DNA of 64,000 bases from Candidatus Villigracilis adiacens. Lineage in GTDB: Bacteria > Chloroflexota > Anaerolineae > Anaerolineales > Villigracilaceae. Each line of letters opens with the position of its first letter. The stretch's first letter is position 1. A program made the position numbers and the translations under genes. Location: positions 558,001 to 622,000 of the forward strand of contig JADJBU010000026.1 in the NCBI GenBank assembly GCA_016703605.1, read 5' to 3'. The notes under the pieces are model-generated. The model saw only the letters and a program-made list of their open reading frames with translations, made no database searches and was not told the origin of the DNA. Shown here piece by piece: positions 35,641 through 44,029 of the stretch.

Positions 35641-36751
35641 GCCCGCGCAGGAAGGCATACAGAAAACCGCGCATCCCAAACGGCGCAAAAAAGATCGTTT
35701 GCCCATCGCACCATTCTTCGCCAAAGGCAAATGTTTTATAAACGAGTTCGCCCGCCGTTTTATCTTTGCGATGCCGGATGAAAAAACCCTCGTGCCTGAT
35801 CGCCGCGTTTTGACTCTCCTCCCACACAGGCTCGATCTCAAGCGGATGCAAACGCTTCAACGCCCCGGCGACGGCTGATTCGTAATCCCCGAGTTTTACC
35901 TCCGGGAAGGTTTCTTCCGCGCCGCCATGCTGCACGACGCTGTCTCTGGATAACCCGCCCACCAGCGCGTACGCAATCGGATACGGGACGGGAGTCATCA
36001 GCCCGATGCCAAACGCCATGAACCAGAGCGGGACGCGCGGCAGTAAAAGGAAGCCGCGTTTGTGTCCACGGACTTTGGCATATTTTTGCATCAACTCTTG
36101 ATAGGTGAGGATTTCCGGTCCGCCGATCTCGAATATCTGTCCGCGCCCGTTCGGGTTGACCAGCGCCGCAAGCAGATAATCAATCACATTTTCGACGGCG
36201 ATCGGCTGGGTTTTGTTTTTCATCCATACCGGACCGGGAATGACGGGGAATAATTCCGTCATGAAGCGGATCATCTCGAAGGAGATGCTGCCCGAACCGG
36301 CAATGACCCCCGCTCGAAATTCAGTGACGGGCACGCTGCCTTTTCGCAATGTGATGCCGGTCTTGATGCGCGAACGCATATGCGGCGCGATATGCTGTTC
36401 GGGGTCTGCCAAGCCGCCGAGGTAGATGATGTGTTCCACGCCCGCCTTTTCCGCCGCTTCGGCAAAATTTTTCGCGCCCTGAAGTTCGGCTTCGGTGTAG
36501 CCGTGTCCGCGAGACATGTTGTGGACGAGATAATAGGCGGTGTGGATTCCGTCCAATGCGGGCGCGAGCGTTTCCGGCTCCATCACATCCGCGCAGACGA
36601 TGTCGGCTTGCGCAGACCATTGGCGTTTCCGCAATCGCTCCGGGTGGCGAGCCATCGCGCGGACGGGATGTCCGTGTTCGAGCAGCCGGGGAATCAACTG
36701 GCTGGCGATGTACCCGGTCGCGCCGGTGACGAGGATCGGAGGGGAAGGCAT
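35630..36751 (-). CDS. NAD(P)-binding atypical SDR, NmrA/epimerase-like
   Basis: A 373-residue protein from the ATG at 36751; a GTG six codons earlier lies in tandem-repeat DNA. ILVTGATGYIASQLI is the dinucleotide-binding loop. TAYYLVHNM replaces the usual YxxxK catalytic region, and GVEHIIYLGGL and TEFRAGVIAGSGS match NmrA-like atypical SDRs. The C-terminal ~110 residues are a separate, less typical region. The substrate is unknown. Upstream of the riboswitch and not obviously part of the B12 unit. Confidence 0.8.
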   Translation of the reverse strand: MPSPPILVTGATGYIASQLIPRLLEHGHPVRAMARHPERLRKRQWSAQADIVCADVMEPETLAPALDGIHTAYYLVHNMSRGHGYTEAELQGAKNFAEAAEKAGVEHIIYLGGLADPEQHIAPHMRSRIKTGITLRKGSVPVTEFRAGVIAGSGSISFEMIRFMTELFPVIPGPVWMKNKTQPIAVENVIDYLLAALVNPNGRGQIFEIGGPEILTYQELMQKYAKVRGHKRGFLLLPRVPLWFMAFGIGLMTPVPYPIAYALVGGLSRDSVVQHGGAEETFPEVKLGDYESAVAGALKRLHPLEIEPVWEESQNAAIRHEGFFIRHRKDKTAGELVYKTFAFGEEWCDGQTIFFAPFGMRGFLYAFLRGLWW

Positions 36752-36767
36752 GGAAAAGAACCTATTC

Positions 36768-36842
36768 ACTATTCACCACTCACCATTCACTATTCACCAT
36801 TCACTATTCACCTGGTTGAGGGAATGGTGAATAGGAAATAGG
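36768..36842. repeat. Heptamer-like tandem repeats
   Basis: ATTCACT, ATTCACC and variants recur about eight times between the SDR and the trimethylamine-dehydrogenase-like gene. A short complementary copy (GTGAATA) follows, allowing fold-back. Confidence 0.8.
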
Positions 36843-36848
36843 TATGCT

Positions 36849-38885
36849 TCATCGCTCCACCTTAAAGGGCGTCACATCGGGATCAATGATTTCGTCGAAT
36901 TCACGCGCCGCGAGATGACCGCTGAAGACGGCCTGGGCGATGATGTTGGGCGCGTCGGCGTCGCCGATGACTCTGAGCGATTTGAGTCGTCCGTCCGCGA
37001 GGGCGGGTTTGAGTTCGTGATAGAGACTGTCATTGGGGATTCTGTCTGTGACCAGGACGATGGCGTCGCAGGGGAGAGTCGCTTCGGCGGAGGTGATGGT
37101 TTGGGAAACAGTAGCAGTCCCCGGCGAGAGAGAGGCGAGAGAGTGGTGTGGGAGGAGAGTCACGTTCAGGTTAAGTAAACGCTTGTAGATGCGATCCCGC
37201 TCAAGGGTGTATTCCGTCCACGCGGAGATGGTGGGAGCGGGGGTCATCAACGTAACTTCGCATCCGTTGGTGGCGAGAAGTTCTGCAAGCACGCCGCCCA
37301 TGTAATAATGATCGTCGTCGTAGATGATGACTTTGCCCGTGGGGAGTTTGCCAGCCATCAGATCATCGGGTGTGAAGATGTTGCCGTTGCCTTGAACCGG
37401 ACGTGAAAGATGACGACCCACGCCGTCGCGCCGCCATGCCGAGCCGGTGGCGATGATGACATGCGGCGCATCGGCTTCGAGGACATCCTTGCCGGTCATC
37501 GGGCTGGAGGGATAGAAATAAATATTTTCGAGTTTGTTGATTTGCGTGAGCCGCCAATCAATGACGCGCCGCCATTCGACGAGATTTGGAAGTTGTGACT
37601 CAAGCAGGACGCGACCGCCCGCCTCACGCTGCGCGTCGGTGAGAATGATCTTGTACCCGCGCTGACCCAACGCCCGAGCCGCCTCCAGCCCAGCCGGTCC
37701 TGCACCGACGATGAGGACTTCATCCTCTGATTTTTTCGGCGCAATGATCTCGGGATGCCAATCGCGGCGGAACTCTTCGCCCATGGTGGGATTCTGTGTA
37801 CAGCGGATCGGAACGAAACGGGTATCGCCGGTGACGCAGATATTACAGCCGATGCACTCGCGGATGTCTTCGTTGCGTCCTTCTTTGATTTTGTTCGGCA
37901 GAAACGGATCGGCAATCGAAGGACGCGCCGCGCCGATAAGATCGAGAACGCCGCGCTCGATGGCGGAGACCATTGAGTCGGGCGAGGTGTAACGACCCAC
38001 ACCGACCACAGGTTTGGTCGTAAGTCCTTTGACGAAGGAAATATATTTCTCTTGATGTCCCTCTTTGCCAAAGCGCGAGGTGATGGAGTCGTTTTTCCAC
38101 GCGCTGATGTTCACGTCCCATAAGTCGGGCAGTTCGGCGAGCAAACTCACGATGTCGCGGGCTTCGCCGTCGTGCTGAATCCCATCCGCGCCGAGAAGTT
38201 CATCCACGGCAAAGCGGACAGCCACAGCGCATTTGTCGCCGACCGCTTCCTTTGTATCTTCGATCAACTCGCGCATGAAGCGGGTGCGATTTTCGAGCGA
38301 GCCGCCGTATTCGTCGGCGCGGTCGTTGTCTTTTGAAAGTAGATGAAACGCCAGCGTCATGCCGTGCGCGACGTAGCAATAGACAATATCGAATCCCGCC
38401 TGCTTTGCCCTGATCGCCGCGTTGCGATGCCACTTGCGGACTTGTTTGAGGTCGTCCTTTGTCGCCGCGCGTGATTGACCGGGTTCGTAGCCGCCCCCGC
38501 CGGTGATGCCCATCGAACGCGGACCGAATGCGGATGTGCGCGAATATAAATTCGCCGCGTCGTGACTGTTGTACGTAAGTTCAATGCCAGCCAATGCGCC
38601 GTGCTTGTGGACGGCGTCGGTCATGAGTTGCCATGTGGAGATATCATCATCGTCCCAGATGCGACCTTCGAAGTATGGCGAGAGATCGCTGGTGTGATGG
38701 ATCTCGGTCTCTTCGGTGCAGACCACGCCCCAGCCTCCCTCCGCTTTAATGCCGCGCATGGCTGCCATACTCTTTGGCATTCGCCAGCCGAAGCCGTTAC
38801 AGTGCGGCACTTGATAGAAACGATTCGGCGCAGTGACGGGTCCGATTTGGATGGGTTGGAAGAGGATATCGTAGCGAGAGGGCAT
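36849..38885 (-). CDS. Trimethylamine/dimethylamine-dehydrogenase-like flavoprotein
   Basis: A 678-residue enzyme from the ATG at 38885; earlier in-frame residues derive from repeats. The FMN barrel begins NRFYQVPHCNGFG; Cys29 matches the cysteine that carries 6-S-cysteinyl-FMN in trimethylamine dehydrogenase. ECIGCNIC and IRC give the four [4Fe-4S] ligands Cys344, Cys347, Cys350 and Cys362, close to TMADH numbering. A pyridine-nucleotide-disulfide-type domain follows (LIVGAGPAGLEAARALG). The class oxidises methylated amines or histamine and passes electrons to an electron-transfer flavoprotein. No etf genes are in the window. 2,4-dienoyl-CoA reductase-type activity is less likely because of Cys29. 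Confidence 0.85.
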   Translation of the reverse strand: MPSRYDILFQPIQIGPVTAPNRFYQVPHCNGFGWRMPKSMAAMRGIKAEGGWGVVCTEETEIHHTSDLSPYFEGRIWDDDDISTWQLMTDAVHKHGALAGIELTYNSHDAANLYSRTSAFGPRSMGITGGGGYEPGQSRAATKDDLKQVRKWHRNAAIRAKQAGFDIVYCYVAHGMTLAFHLLSKDNDRADEYGGSLENRTRFMRELIEDTKEAVGDKCAVAVRFAVDELLGADGIQHDGEARDIVSLLAELPDLWDVNISAWKNDSITSRFGKEGHQEKYISFVKGLTTKPVVGVGRYTSPDSMVSAIERGVLDLIGAARPSIADPFLPNKIKEGRNEDIRECIGCNICVTGDTRFVPIRCTQNPTMGEEFRRDWHPEIIAPKKSEDEVLIVGAGPAGLEAARALGQRGYKIILTDAQREAGGRVLLESQLPNLVEWRRVIDWRLTQINKLENIYFYPSSPMTGKDVLEADAPHVIIATGSAWRRDGVGRHLSRPVQGNGNIFTPDDLMAGKLPTGKVIIYDDDHYYMGGVLAELLATNGCEVTLMTPAPTISAWTEYTLERDRIYKRLLNLNVTLLPHHSLASLSPGTATVSQTITSAEATLPCDAIVLVTDRIPNDSLYHELKPALADGRLKSLRVIGDADAPNIIAQAVFSGHLAAREFDEIIDPDVTPFKVER

Positions 38886-38937
38886 GGGAGATTGGTAATT
38901 GGAGATTGGTAATGGGTAATGGGTGGTTGGAGATTGC
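38886..38937. repeat. Heptamer tandem repeats before the TMADH-like gene
   Basis: GGAGATT and GGTAATT/GGTAATG units alternate in the 50 bp directly before the start codon (minus-strand reading CCAATTACCAATCTCC). The ribosome site of the gene must be in or near these units. The same unit reappears at 48781 and, inside a gene, at 53481. Confidence 0.8.
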
Positions 38938-38938
38938 G

Positions 38939-39631
38939 TTATGGGCAGAATTCGAGTTGGGGAAATATGGCATAGGAAAGTTCGTCCATTTGAGGCGTGG
39001 AATCCGGCATGACGACCATGAACGATATAACGCGGGTGGGGGTATCGCTCCACACCCAGTAGCGGACGGTATAGGCGAAGCCCTGGTCTACTGCGATGAA
39101 GTTATATAGCCGCAATCCCCGGTCGTCGCGGCATTCGTTGACGTACTCATAGCCCTGATAGTTGCCGAAAATGATGGACCAGCCCTCATCGTTGAAATAG
39201 GCATCCAGGTCGAGGTCTTCGTAACCGCAGGGGAAGACCAACGCCTCCAGAGTCACAATGGCGGGAATGGCTTCACTCTGCCACGTCACCACAATCTTAT
39301 CGCTTGCCACAGTGTACGAGCGTTCCCAATCGCCGTCATCGAAAGCCCTGCCGGGGAAGGCAAGCGCGCGGTCAATGTCTGCCTGGGTCGGCACAGAGTC
39401 GATGCAGACCGGCGTAACGGCGATCACCGGTTCCTCCGTCGGCGCGGCAGCGATCGGAGTTTCCTCCTGCGGCAGGTCGGGTTGGGAGGCGTCTTCCGTC
39501 GAAGCGAATTCAGAAAGCGGCGTCGGCGTGGGGGGAATCAGGGCGGGCAGGCCCGCTGTCGGCGGGGCGGGGGCGGGCGATCCGCAGGCGGCGAGAAAAA
39601 AGATAAAAAATCCAGCAAGCAATCGTTTCAT
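38939..39631 (-). CDS. Uncharacterised lipoprotein
   Basis: A 230-residue exported protein. Signal peptide with lipobox FLAAC (Cys16), then a long Pro/Ala/Thr/Glu-rich spacer to about residue 75. The folded part (about 80-230) has four cysteines (CIDS, CGYED, CRDDR, and the final FCP), suggesting disulfides, and several Tyr/Trp-rich strands. I do not recognise the family. It is upstream of the TMADH-like gene on the same strand, separated by repeats. Confidence 0.75.
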   Translation of the reverse strand: MKRLLAGFFIFFLAACGSPAPAPPTAGLPALIPPTPTPLSEFASTEDASQPDLPQEETPIAAAPTEEPVIAVTPVCIDSVPTQADIDRALAFPGRAFDDGDWERSYTVASDKIVVTWQSEAIPAIVTLEALVFPCGYEDLDLDAYFNDEGWSIIFGNYQGYEYVNECRDDRGLRLYNFIAVDQGFAYTVRYWVWSDTPTRVISFMVVMPDSTPQMDELSYAIFPQLEFCP

Positions 39632-39690
39632 GGAATATCCTCAAACGGATGATTGTAGCGAGTATAGCACGCCCATACTGAGGCGTTACG

Positions 39691-39891
39691 CTACGCAGGC
39701 ACAATCTCCTTTACGCGCCCCACCTGTCCATCAGCGAGGCGGACCTTGATCCCATGCGGGTGCGTGGGCGATTTGGTCAGGATGTCTTTGACGATGCCCT
39801 TTGTAAGTTTGCCGGTGCGCTGGTCCTGTTTGAGGACGATGAGAACGGTCATGCCGGGTTTAATCTGTGAACGGGTCTGGTTGGTTTGCAT
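39691..39891 (-). CDS. YwbE-family small protein
   Basis: A 66-residue protein of the YwbE/DUF2196 family: IKPGMTVLIVLKQDQRTG, then GIVKDILTKSPTHPHGIKVRL and GQVGRVKEI. The predicted fold is a small beta barrel. The function is unknown; an RNA- or nucleic-acid-binding role has been supposed for such barrels but is not shown here. Confidence 0.9.
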   Translation of the reverse strand: MQTNQTRSQIKPGMTVLIVLKQDQRTGKLTKGIVKDILTKSPTHPHGIKVRLADGQVGRVKEIVPA

Positions 39892-39918
39892 GACATGATT
39901 TTATCGTCGAATCGCGGA

Positions 39919-39927
39919 TGATATAAT
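39919..39927 (+). promoter_or_regulatory. Extended -10 promoter element
   Basis: TGATATAAT fits the extended -10 pattern TGnTATAAT, 22 bases before the ATG of the GT87-like gene. No good -35 is present, which is tolerated by extended -10 promoters. Confidence 0.6.
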
Positions 39928-39949
39928 CCCCGCGTCAACAGCGATTCCC

Positions 39950-41236
39950 ATGCCGTATTACTCATACTATCTGCCCGTCACCCTCCTGCCCATCCTCCTC
40001 GCCGGGCTTTATTTTTTCTTCGAGAAAGAATTATCGTCCCCCCGCCTGCGTTGGTTCTGGTGGATCGGTTCGCTCACCCTGATCGCGCTCGTCGGTTATT
40101 ACGTCATTCAAGAGCACGCCCTGTACGATTATTTCAAAGGCTACTTTCACGGCGGGCGCAAGGTCGTACGCAACATTGATGTTCTATACGACGACGCCTG
40201 TTACGGTTTTACCAACTTCCCGCTCTTCGCCTATCTTTTCGTCCCACTCGCAAACCTGCCAAAGGAATTATCGGGGCGCGTCTTTTTCCTGGTCGGGTAT
40301 CTACTTCTGCTCCCGCTTGCCTGCTGGCTTGTCAAAGCGTCGGAAGTCAAAGGCTGGCGGAGATTTCTCGTGCTGGCGCTGCTGGCGCTCAACGGTCCGC
40401 TCGACTACAGCATCTGGCTCGGCAACACCACACAGATCGTCATGCTCTTCGTCCTGCTGGCATTCTTCACCCTCAACCGCGGATGGGACTGGCTCACCGG
40501 CATTCTGCTCGGCGTGGGCGGCTTGATCAAACTCCCACTCGTATTGCCCTCTGGATATTTCCTCCTGCGCGGGAAGTGGAAGGTGGTCGGGGGCGGGCTG
40601 CTCGTCGCAGGAGCGGTTCTTTTCCTGTCTTTGGTCCTGATTCCCCTCGAGATAAATTCGACCTGGCTGGAGCGCTGCGTGCTGATGATGGCGGGCAACC
40701 CGACGGCGGCATACAACAACCAATCGCTCAACGGGTTTCTCGCGCGCATCTTCATGCCCGGCAATTACGGCTGGGACCCGCTCACTCCAACCCCCGCATA
40801 CATCGCCGCCTCGAACATCGGCAGAATTTTGCTTGCATTGCCCGCGCTTTACATCCTAATCGCCGGGCGCAAGACCGAAAAGACCGCCCAGCATCACGCC
40901 ATCGAATTCTTCATCATCCTGGTCTTCTCCCTGCTCACCTCCCCCATCGCCTGGACGCATTACTTCGCCCTTCTCCTGATTCCCGCCGCAATGATTTTGG
41001 GAAACCCCGAAAGACTCAATTACAGGAATTGGATGCGCCTCCTCCTCGCCCCAAGCCTGATCCTGCTCTCGGTTCCCAAGGACCTCTCACTTGCCCTCTT
41101 CGAGTGGACCGGGTCCACGCTGATGCTTTCTCCGCAATTCATCGGCAGCCTGCTGTTTTACGGGCTGTTGATTACAATCTGGGCGTCATCGCATAACGCG
41201 GCTCGCACCGCAAACGATCTGGGCGTTATCGCATAA
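39950..41236 (+). CDS. GT87-like membrane glycosyltransferase (DUF2029)
   Basis: A 428-residue membrane protein with about ten hydrophobic helices. The first extracytoplasmic loop has YDDACYGFTNFPLFAYLF, matching the acidic-motif loop of GT-C polyprenyl-phosphate mannosyltransferases, and NGPLDYSIWLGNTTQIVMLF and NNQSLNGFLARIF fit the GT87 family. It probably transfers a sugar from a lipid-linked donor outside the membrane. The last ~18 residues (WASSHNAARTANDLGVIA) are encoded by a 40-bp tandem repeat, so the native C-terminus has been replaced or extended. Confidence 0.85.
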   Translation: MPYYSYYLPVTLLPILLAGLYFFFEKELSSPRLRWFWWIGSLTLIALVGYYVIQEHALYDYFKGYFHGGRKVVRNIDVLYDDACYGFTNFPLFAYLFVPLANLPKELSGRVFFLVGYLLLLPLACWLVKASEVKGWRRFLVLALLALNGPLDYSIWLGNTTQIVMLFVLLAFFTLNRGWDWLTGILLGVGGLIKLPLVLPSGYFLLRGKWKVVGGGLLVAGAVLFLSLVLIPLEINSTWLERCVLMMAGNPTAAYNNQSLNGFLARIFMPGNYGWDPLTPTPAYIAASNIGRILLALPALYILIAGRKTEKTAQHHAIEFFIILVFSLLTSPIAWTHYFALLLIPAAMILGNPERLNYRNWMRLLLAPSLILLSVPKDLSLALFEWTGSTLMLSPQFIGSLLFYGLLITIWASSHNAARTANDLGVIA

Positions 41237-41300
41237 CGCGGCTCGTACCGCAAACAGTCAGGGTGTTATCGCATAACGCGGCTCGTACCGCAAACTTCAG
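41181..41300. repeat. Three tandem copies of a 40-bp unit overrunning a gene 3' end
   Basis: Units at 41181-41220, 41221-41260 and 41261-41300 share GTTATCGCATAACGCGGCTC and TACCGCAAAC and differ in the last five bases. Each contains the palindromes GTTAT-cgc-ATAAC and GCGG-ctcgta-CCGC. The GT87-like gene ends inside unit 2. Confidence 0.95.
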
Positions 41301-41393
41301 TTTGCGCCGCGAAGGATGAATCTTGCGATACGGGGGGCGCATATCATTTAATCTCTTAAGGCTGGTCTCAGTGTTCGCTGCATCTCCATGACT

Positions 41394-41545
41394 GTGTGCA
41401 AGCAAAGGTTGTCAATGTGGACTGCAAAAACTTGCCCTGAGCCTGTCGAAGGGTCTCCCGATTTTGCTCGAAAGTCAGGAGATGCCGCCACGGCGTCACT
41501 CTGCGCCGCTTTCGACTCCGTGCCTGACATGTTTTGCCTGCACAC
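41394..41545. mobile_element. MITE-like element, family B, copy 1 (152 bp)
   Basis: Ends are inverted repeats, GTGTGCAAGCAAA and its near complement (one mismatch in this copy). The flanks are an 8-bp direct repeat, CCATGACT, at 41386-41393 and 41546-41553. It is the same length as copy 2 and differs from it at three positions. It has no open frame of its own and contains the widespread CCCTGAGCCTGTCGAAGGG segment. Confidence 0.93.
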
Positions 41546-41616
41546 CCATGACTGCTTTTCCCCTCCTTTGTGGACTGTGTGGTAAAAGGTTTGAAATGTA
41601 ACATTGCCAAACTATT

Positions 41617-41909
41617 ATCACTACTCAGCTTTGTTCGCATTTTTGACTTGTCATTTCGAGTGGCGCGAGGCGCCACGAGAAATCTTTCTCAATGGTACGC
41701 AAGATTTCTCCTCGCTGGCGCTCGTCGAAATGACAGGCTGGGCGTGTGCAAGCAAAGGTTGTCAATGTGGACTGCAAAAACTTGCCCTGAGCCTGTCGAA
41801 GGGTCTCCCGATTTTGCTCGAAAGTCGGGAGATGCCGCCACGGCGTCACTCTGCGCCGCTTTCGACTCCGTGCCCGACATGTTTTGCTTGCACACGGCTG
41901 GGCAGTTAC
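41617..41909. mobile_element. MITE-like element, family A, copy 2, interrupted by a family B element
   Basis: The right end (GCTGGGCAGTTAC) and a worn left end (ATCACTACTCAGC) match copy 1 at 18550. An 8-bp direct repeat, AAACTATT, flanks it at 41609-41616 and 41910-41917. The interior inverted repeat (TGTCATTTCGAG...CGAAATGACA) is at 41649-41735. Without the nested element and its target duplication the length is 133 bp, near the 121 bp of copy 1. Confidence 0.9.
41744..41895. mobile_element. MITE-like element, family B, copy 2, nested in a family A element
   Basis: 152 bp with perfect 13-bp inverted ends (GTGTGCAAGCAAA / TTTGCTTGCACAC). The 8-bp direct repeat GGCTGGGC lies at 41736-41743 and 41896-41903 and is part of the right end of the host element, so this insertion is the younger event. 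Confidence 0.95.
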
Positions 41910-41932
41910 AAACTATTTATTAAAGAGTTCTA

Positions 41933-43417
41933 TTACGGAACCGCAGGCGGAAGCGTCGCCACGTAATCTTCAAGCGAGGTCAAGATAACGCTCATAAACT
42001 GCCATTGGTTATAAGCCAGCAGGACCAGGAAGACCAGCATCGCCCCTTGAAACAGGCGGTTCTTTGCAAAAGGAGACAGCCCAAAAGCGGCGAACAACAC
42101 CAGCGCGTACGTCCAGTCGGGCGAATACAGGAATAACTCCTGCCCATAATTGACATGAATGGCAAAGTTGAAAAACAGGCACAAGACCAAAGCCAGGGGC
42201 AGTTCCAATTTTCGCTCGCGCGCGAGTTTCCAAAGAAAGACCACGCCGGAGACGGCAAGCATCGACGCCCACACGGCGACAAGGATTTGACCCAGCCCGT
42301 CGTAATTTGTCTGATGAAATACGCCGGGGGAAATTTTATAAAACCGAAACTCGGGAATTGTCGCGCCGACCTCCTCCGTCAGAACAAGAACGCCGGGAGC
42401 GACAACGCTGTACAAAGACAATGTCCGCGCGAGATAGAAGACCCGCCCTTCCATCCTCCAATCTTCCATATTGAAGATATTGAGAAAGAATTTCTCCTCA
42501 TTCTGCACATCCGGCACGAGAAAGAAAAGTTTACTGGCGGGGTACATATAGGCGTGCAGGTAGGTCAGCAGCAGGGAAATGGAAATCGCCCAGCCTGCAA
42601 AGCGGACGATCTCCCTCCAGCGCGGGCGGGCAACGCTGAACACGAGCAGGTTCTGGATGAAATTCGTCAGCGTGATGCCGAAGGTGAGGACTCCCGCCGC
42701 CACAATGGAAACGAACGAAGCGTTCTCATCCAAAAGGAGAAGACAGAACAGGATCAACGCCAGCGCCGAGTAGATATACGTCTCGATGATGCTGCCGAAG
42801 GCGAAGTGCGAGGCGCTCACGCCCAAAAATGCCGCCATGAGAAAGGCGTAGGTCCCGCTCCCAAACTTCCGCCTGACAAGCAGCCACATCAGAAATACGC
42901 ACGCTCCGCCCGCCAGCGCATTGAAAAGGATCGCGGAGAAGGTCGGGTCTTGCGTGATGAGGTTGAGGATCATCCCGAACGGGCGGAAGATGAAATAAGT
43001 GAAGGGATGCGGTCCGCGCATTTCGAAATCCTTGACGTCGTCCGAGGAGATGCGCCGCATCCACGAGCCGACATCGGCATCGAAGAGGTTATCCACCTGC
43101 CCCACGCCGAAATTATTCAAGGTGACAGCGAAGCGCAGGTAAACAAAAACAAATATGACCGATAGCGCGATGCCGGGCAGATGATCGCGCCAGGCTGCCG
43201 GGTCGAACCGCGGCGGATTCCACTTCCACTGAATCGACATCCCATCCACCCAGAACATGAAGAGGATGTAAGTCAACGCGCAGGCGAGGAGGAAGACCAT
43301 CAATTTCTGGTCGATGGCTGAACGCTCCGACAGGCGCAGGAATTGGAAATTGACGCCGTACGAGACCAACAGGGTGAACGCGGCGATCAGAATGAACCCG
43401 GCGATTCTTTTCAGCAT
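41933..43417 (-). CDS. Polytopic membrane protein, possible GT39/GT-C-like glycosyltransferase
   Basis: A 494-residue protein with about twelve hydrophobic helices. Early in the sequence a loop reads FDADVGSWMRRISSDD, with the acidic residues and Arg expected of the first extracytoplasmic loop of GT-C enzymes. GPHPFTYFIFRPFG and SIIETYIYSALALILF are further conserved-looking parts. The family assignment is an inference; it could be a membrane protein of another sort. It is convergent with the GT87-like gene across the mobile-element cluster. Confidence 0.65.
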   Translation of the reverse strand: MLKRIAGFILIAAFTLLVSYGVNFQFLRLSERSAIDQKLMVFLLACALTYILFMFWVDGMSIQWKWNPPRFDPAAWRDHLPGIALSVIFVFVYLRFAVTLNNFGVGQVDNLFDADVGSWMRRISSDDVKDFEMRGPHPFTYFIFRPFGMILNLITQDPTFSAILFNALAGGACVFLMWLLVRRKFGSGTYAFLMAAFLGVSASHFAFGSIIETYIYSALALILFCLLLLDENASFVSIVAAGVLTFGITLTNFIQNLLVFSVARPRWREIVRFAGWAISISLLLTYLHAYMYPASKLFFLVPDVQNEEKFFLNIFNMEDWRMEGRVFYLARTLSLYSVVAPGVLVLTEEVGATIPEFRFYKISPGVFHQTNYDGLGQILVAVWASMLAVSGVVFLWKLARERKLELPLALVLCLFFNFAIHVNYGQELFLYSPDWTYALVLFAAFGLSPFAKNRLFQGAMLVFLVLLAYNQWQFMSVILTSLEDYVATLPPAVP

Positions 43418-43432
43418 GAATACAATTTCACC

Positions 43433-43936
43433 TTACTTCGATATTGCAATGTCGTTCAAAAACACGGTGAAATCCAGGTCGCCGGGCGAGGCGTTGAAAC
43501 CGGTCAATATTGCGGCGGCTTCACTGCGGTGCTGGGTTCCGTGGTTGACTACATGATACAAGCAGTGCCAGAGGATGCGGTCGCGCGCTTCGCCATTTTC
43601 GGCGGTGTATTTCTTGTGGCTTTCCATATCTTCATCCGTCAACCCGTTGAGGTAGGCGCGCATGGCTTGCTCTTCCATGTGGAATCGCTCGGCTATGGAG
43701 GGGATATCGGCAAATTCCTCCGGTTTGATATCTTCGCCAAACTTGTTTTCCTCGAACAAGCCGCGCCAGCCGTATTCCGCATCGATGATGTGGACGAGGG
43801 TGGCGCGCAAATTCCCGTAGGGGAACTCCGCCGGGGCAAGGAGTTGTTCCGGTGTAATGTTTTTGGCGGCAGATAGGATTCGTCCGTTTGCCCAGTAGTT
43901 GTATTCGTACATGAGGTGGATGTTTTTGATGTTCAT
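43433..43936 (-). CDS. DinB-family protein
   Basis: A 167-residue four-helix protein. The start at 43936 has AAAGGA upstream; an earlier in-frame start is within a palindromic repeat. Candidate metal-ligand histidines occur in VHIIDAEYGWRGLF and in HCLYHVVNHGTQHRSEAAAIL, which match the DinB metal triad. Family members bind Ni/Zn and often act as thiol-dependent transferases or hydrolases; the reaction is unknown here. Confidence 0.9.
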   Translation of the reverse strand: MNIKNIHLMYEYNYWANGRILSAAKNITPEQLLAPAEFPYGNLRATLVHIIDAEYGWRGLFEENKFGEDIKPEEFADIPSIAERFHMEEQAMRAYLNGLTDEDMESHKKYTAENGEARDRILWHCLYHVVNHGTQHRSEAAAILTGFNASPGDLDFTVFLNDIAISK

Positions 43937-43949
43937 GGTTGTTCCTTTC

Positions 43950-44027
43950 GTCATTCTGAGCGGAACGAAGAGTCTTTGGGCTGAAGGAAAGATGCTTCGT
44001 GGCGCTAAAGACGCCACTCAGCATGAC
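43950..44027. repeat. Palindromic repeat, family C, copy 1
   Basis: GTCATTCTGAGCGGAACGAAG and the complement of its right part (CACTCAGCATGAC) form an imperfect 78-bp inverted repeat, with no clear target duplication. It sits between two minus-strand genes, just ahead of a ribosome site. Confidence 0.85.
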
Positions 44028-44029
44028 AT

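Noticed and set aside
38886..39053. 56-residue extension of the TMADH-like protein
   Set aside because: It is encoded by tandem repeats and by the neighbouring gene read antisense; family homologues begin near MPSRYDIL.
41368..41966. Several frames of 65-120 codons in the repeat cluster
   Set aside because: They run through the mobile elements and repeat twice because the elements do; no ribosome sites and no protein-like composition.
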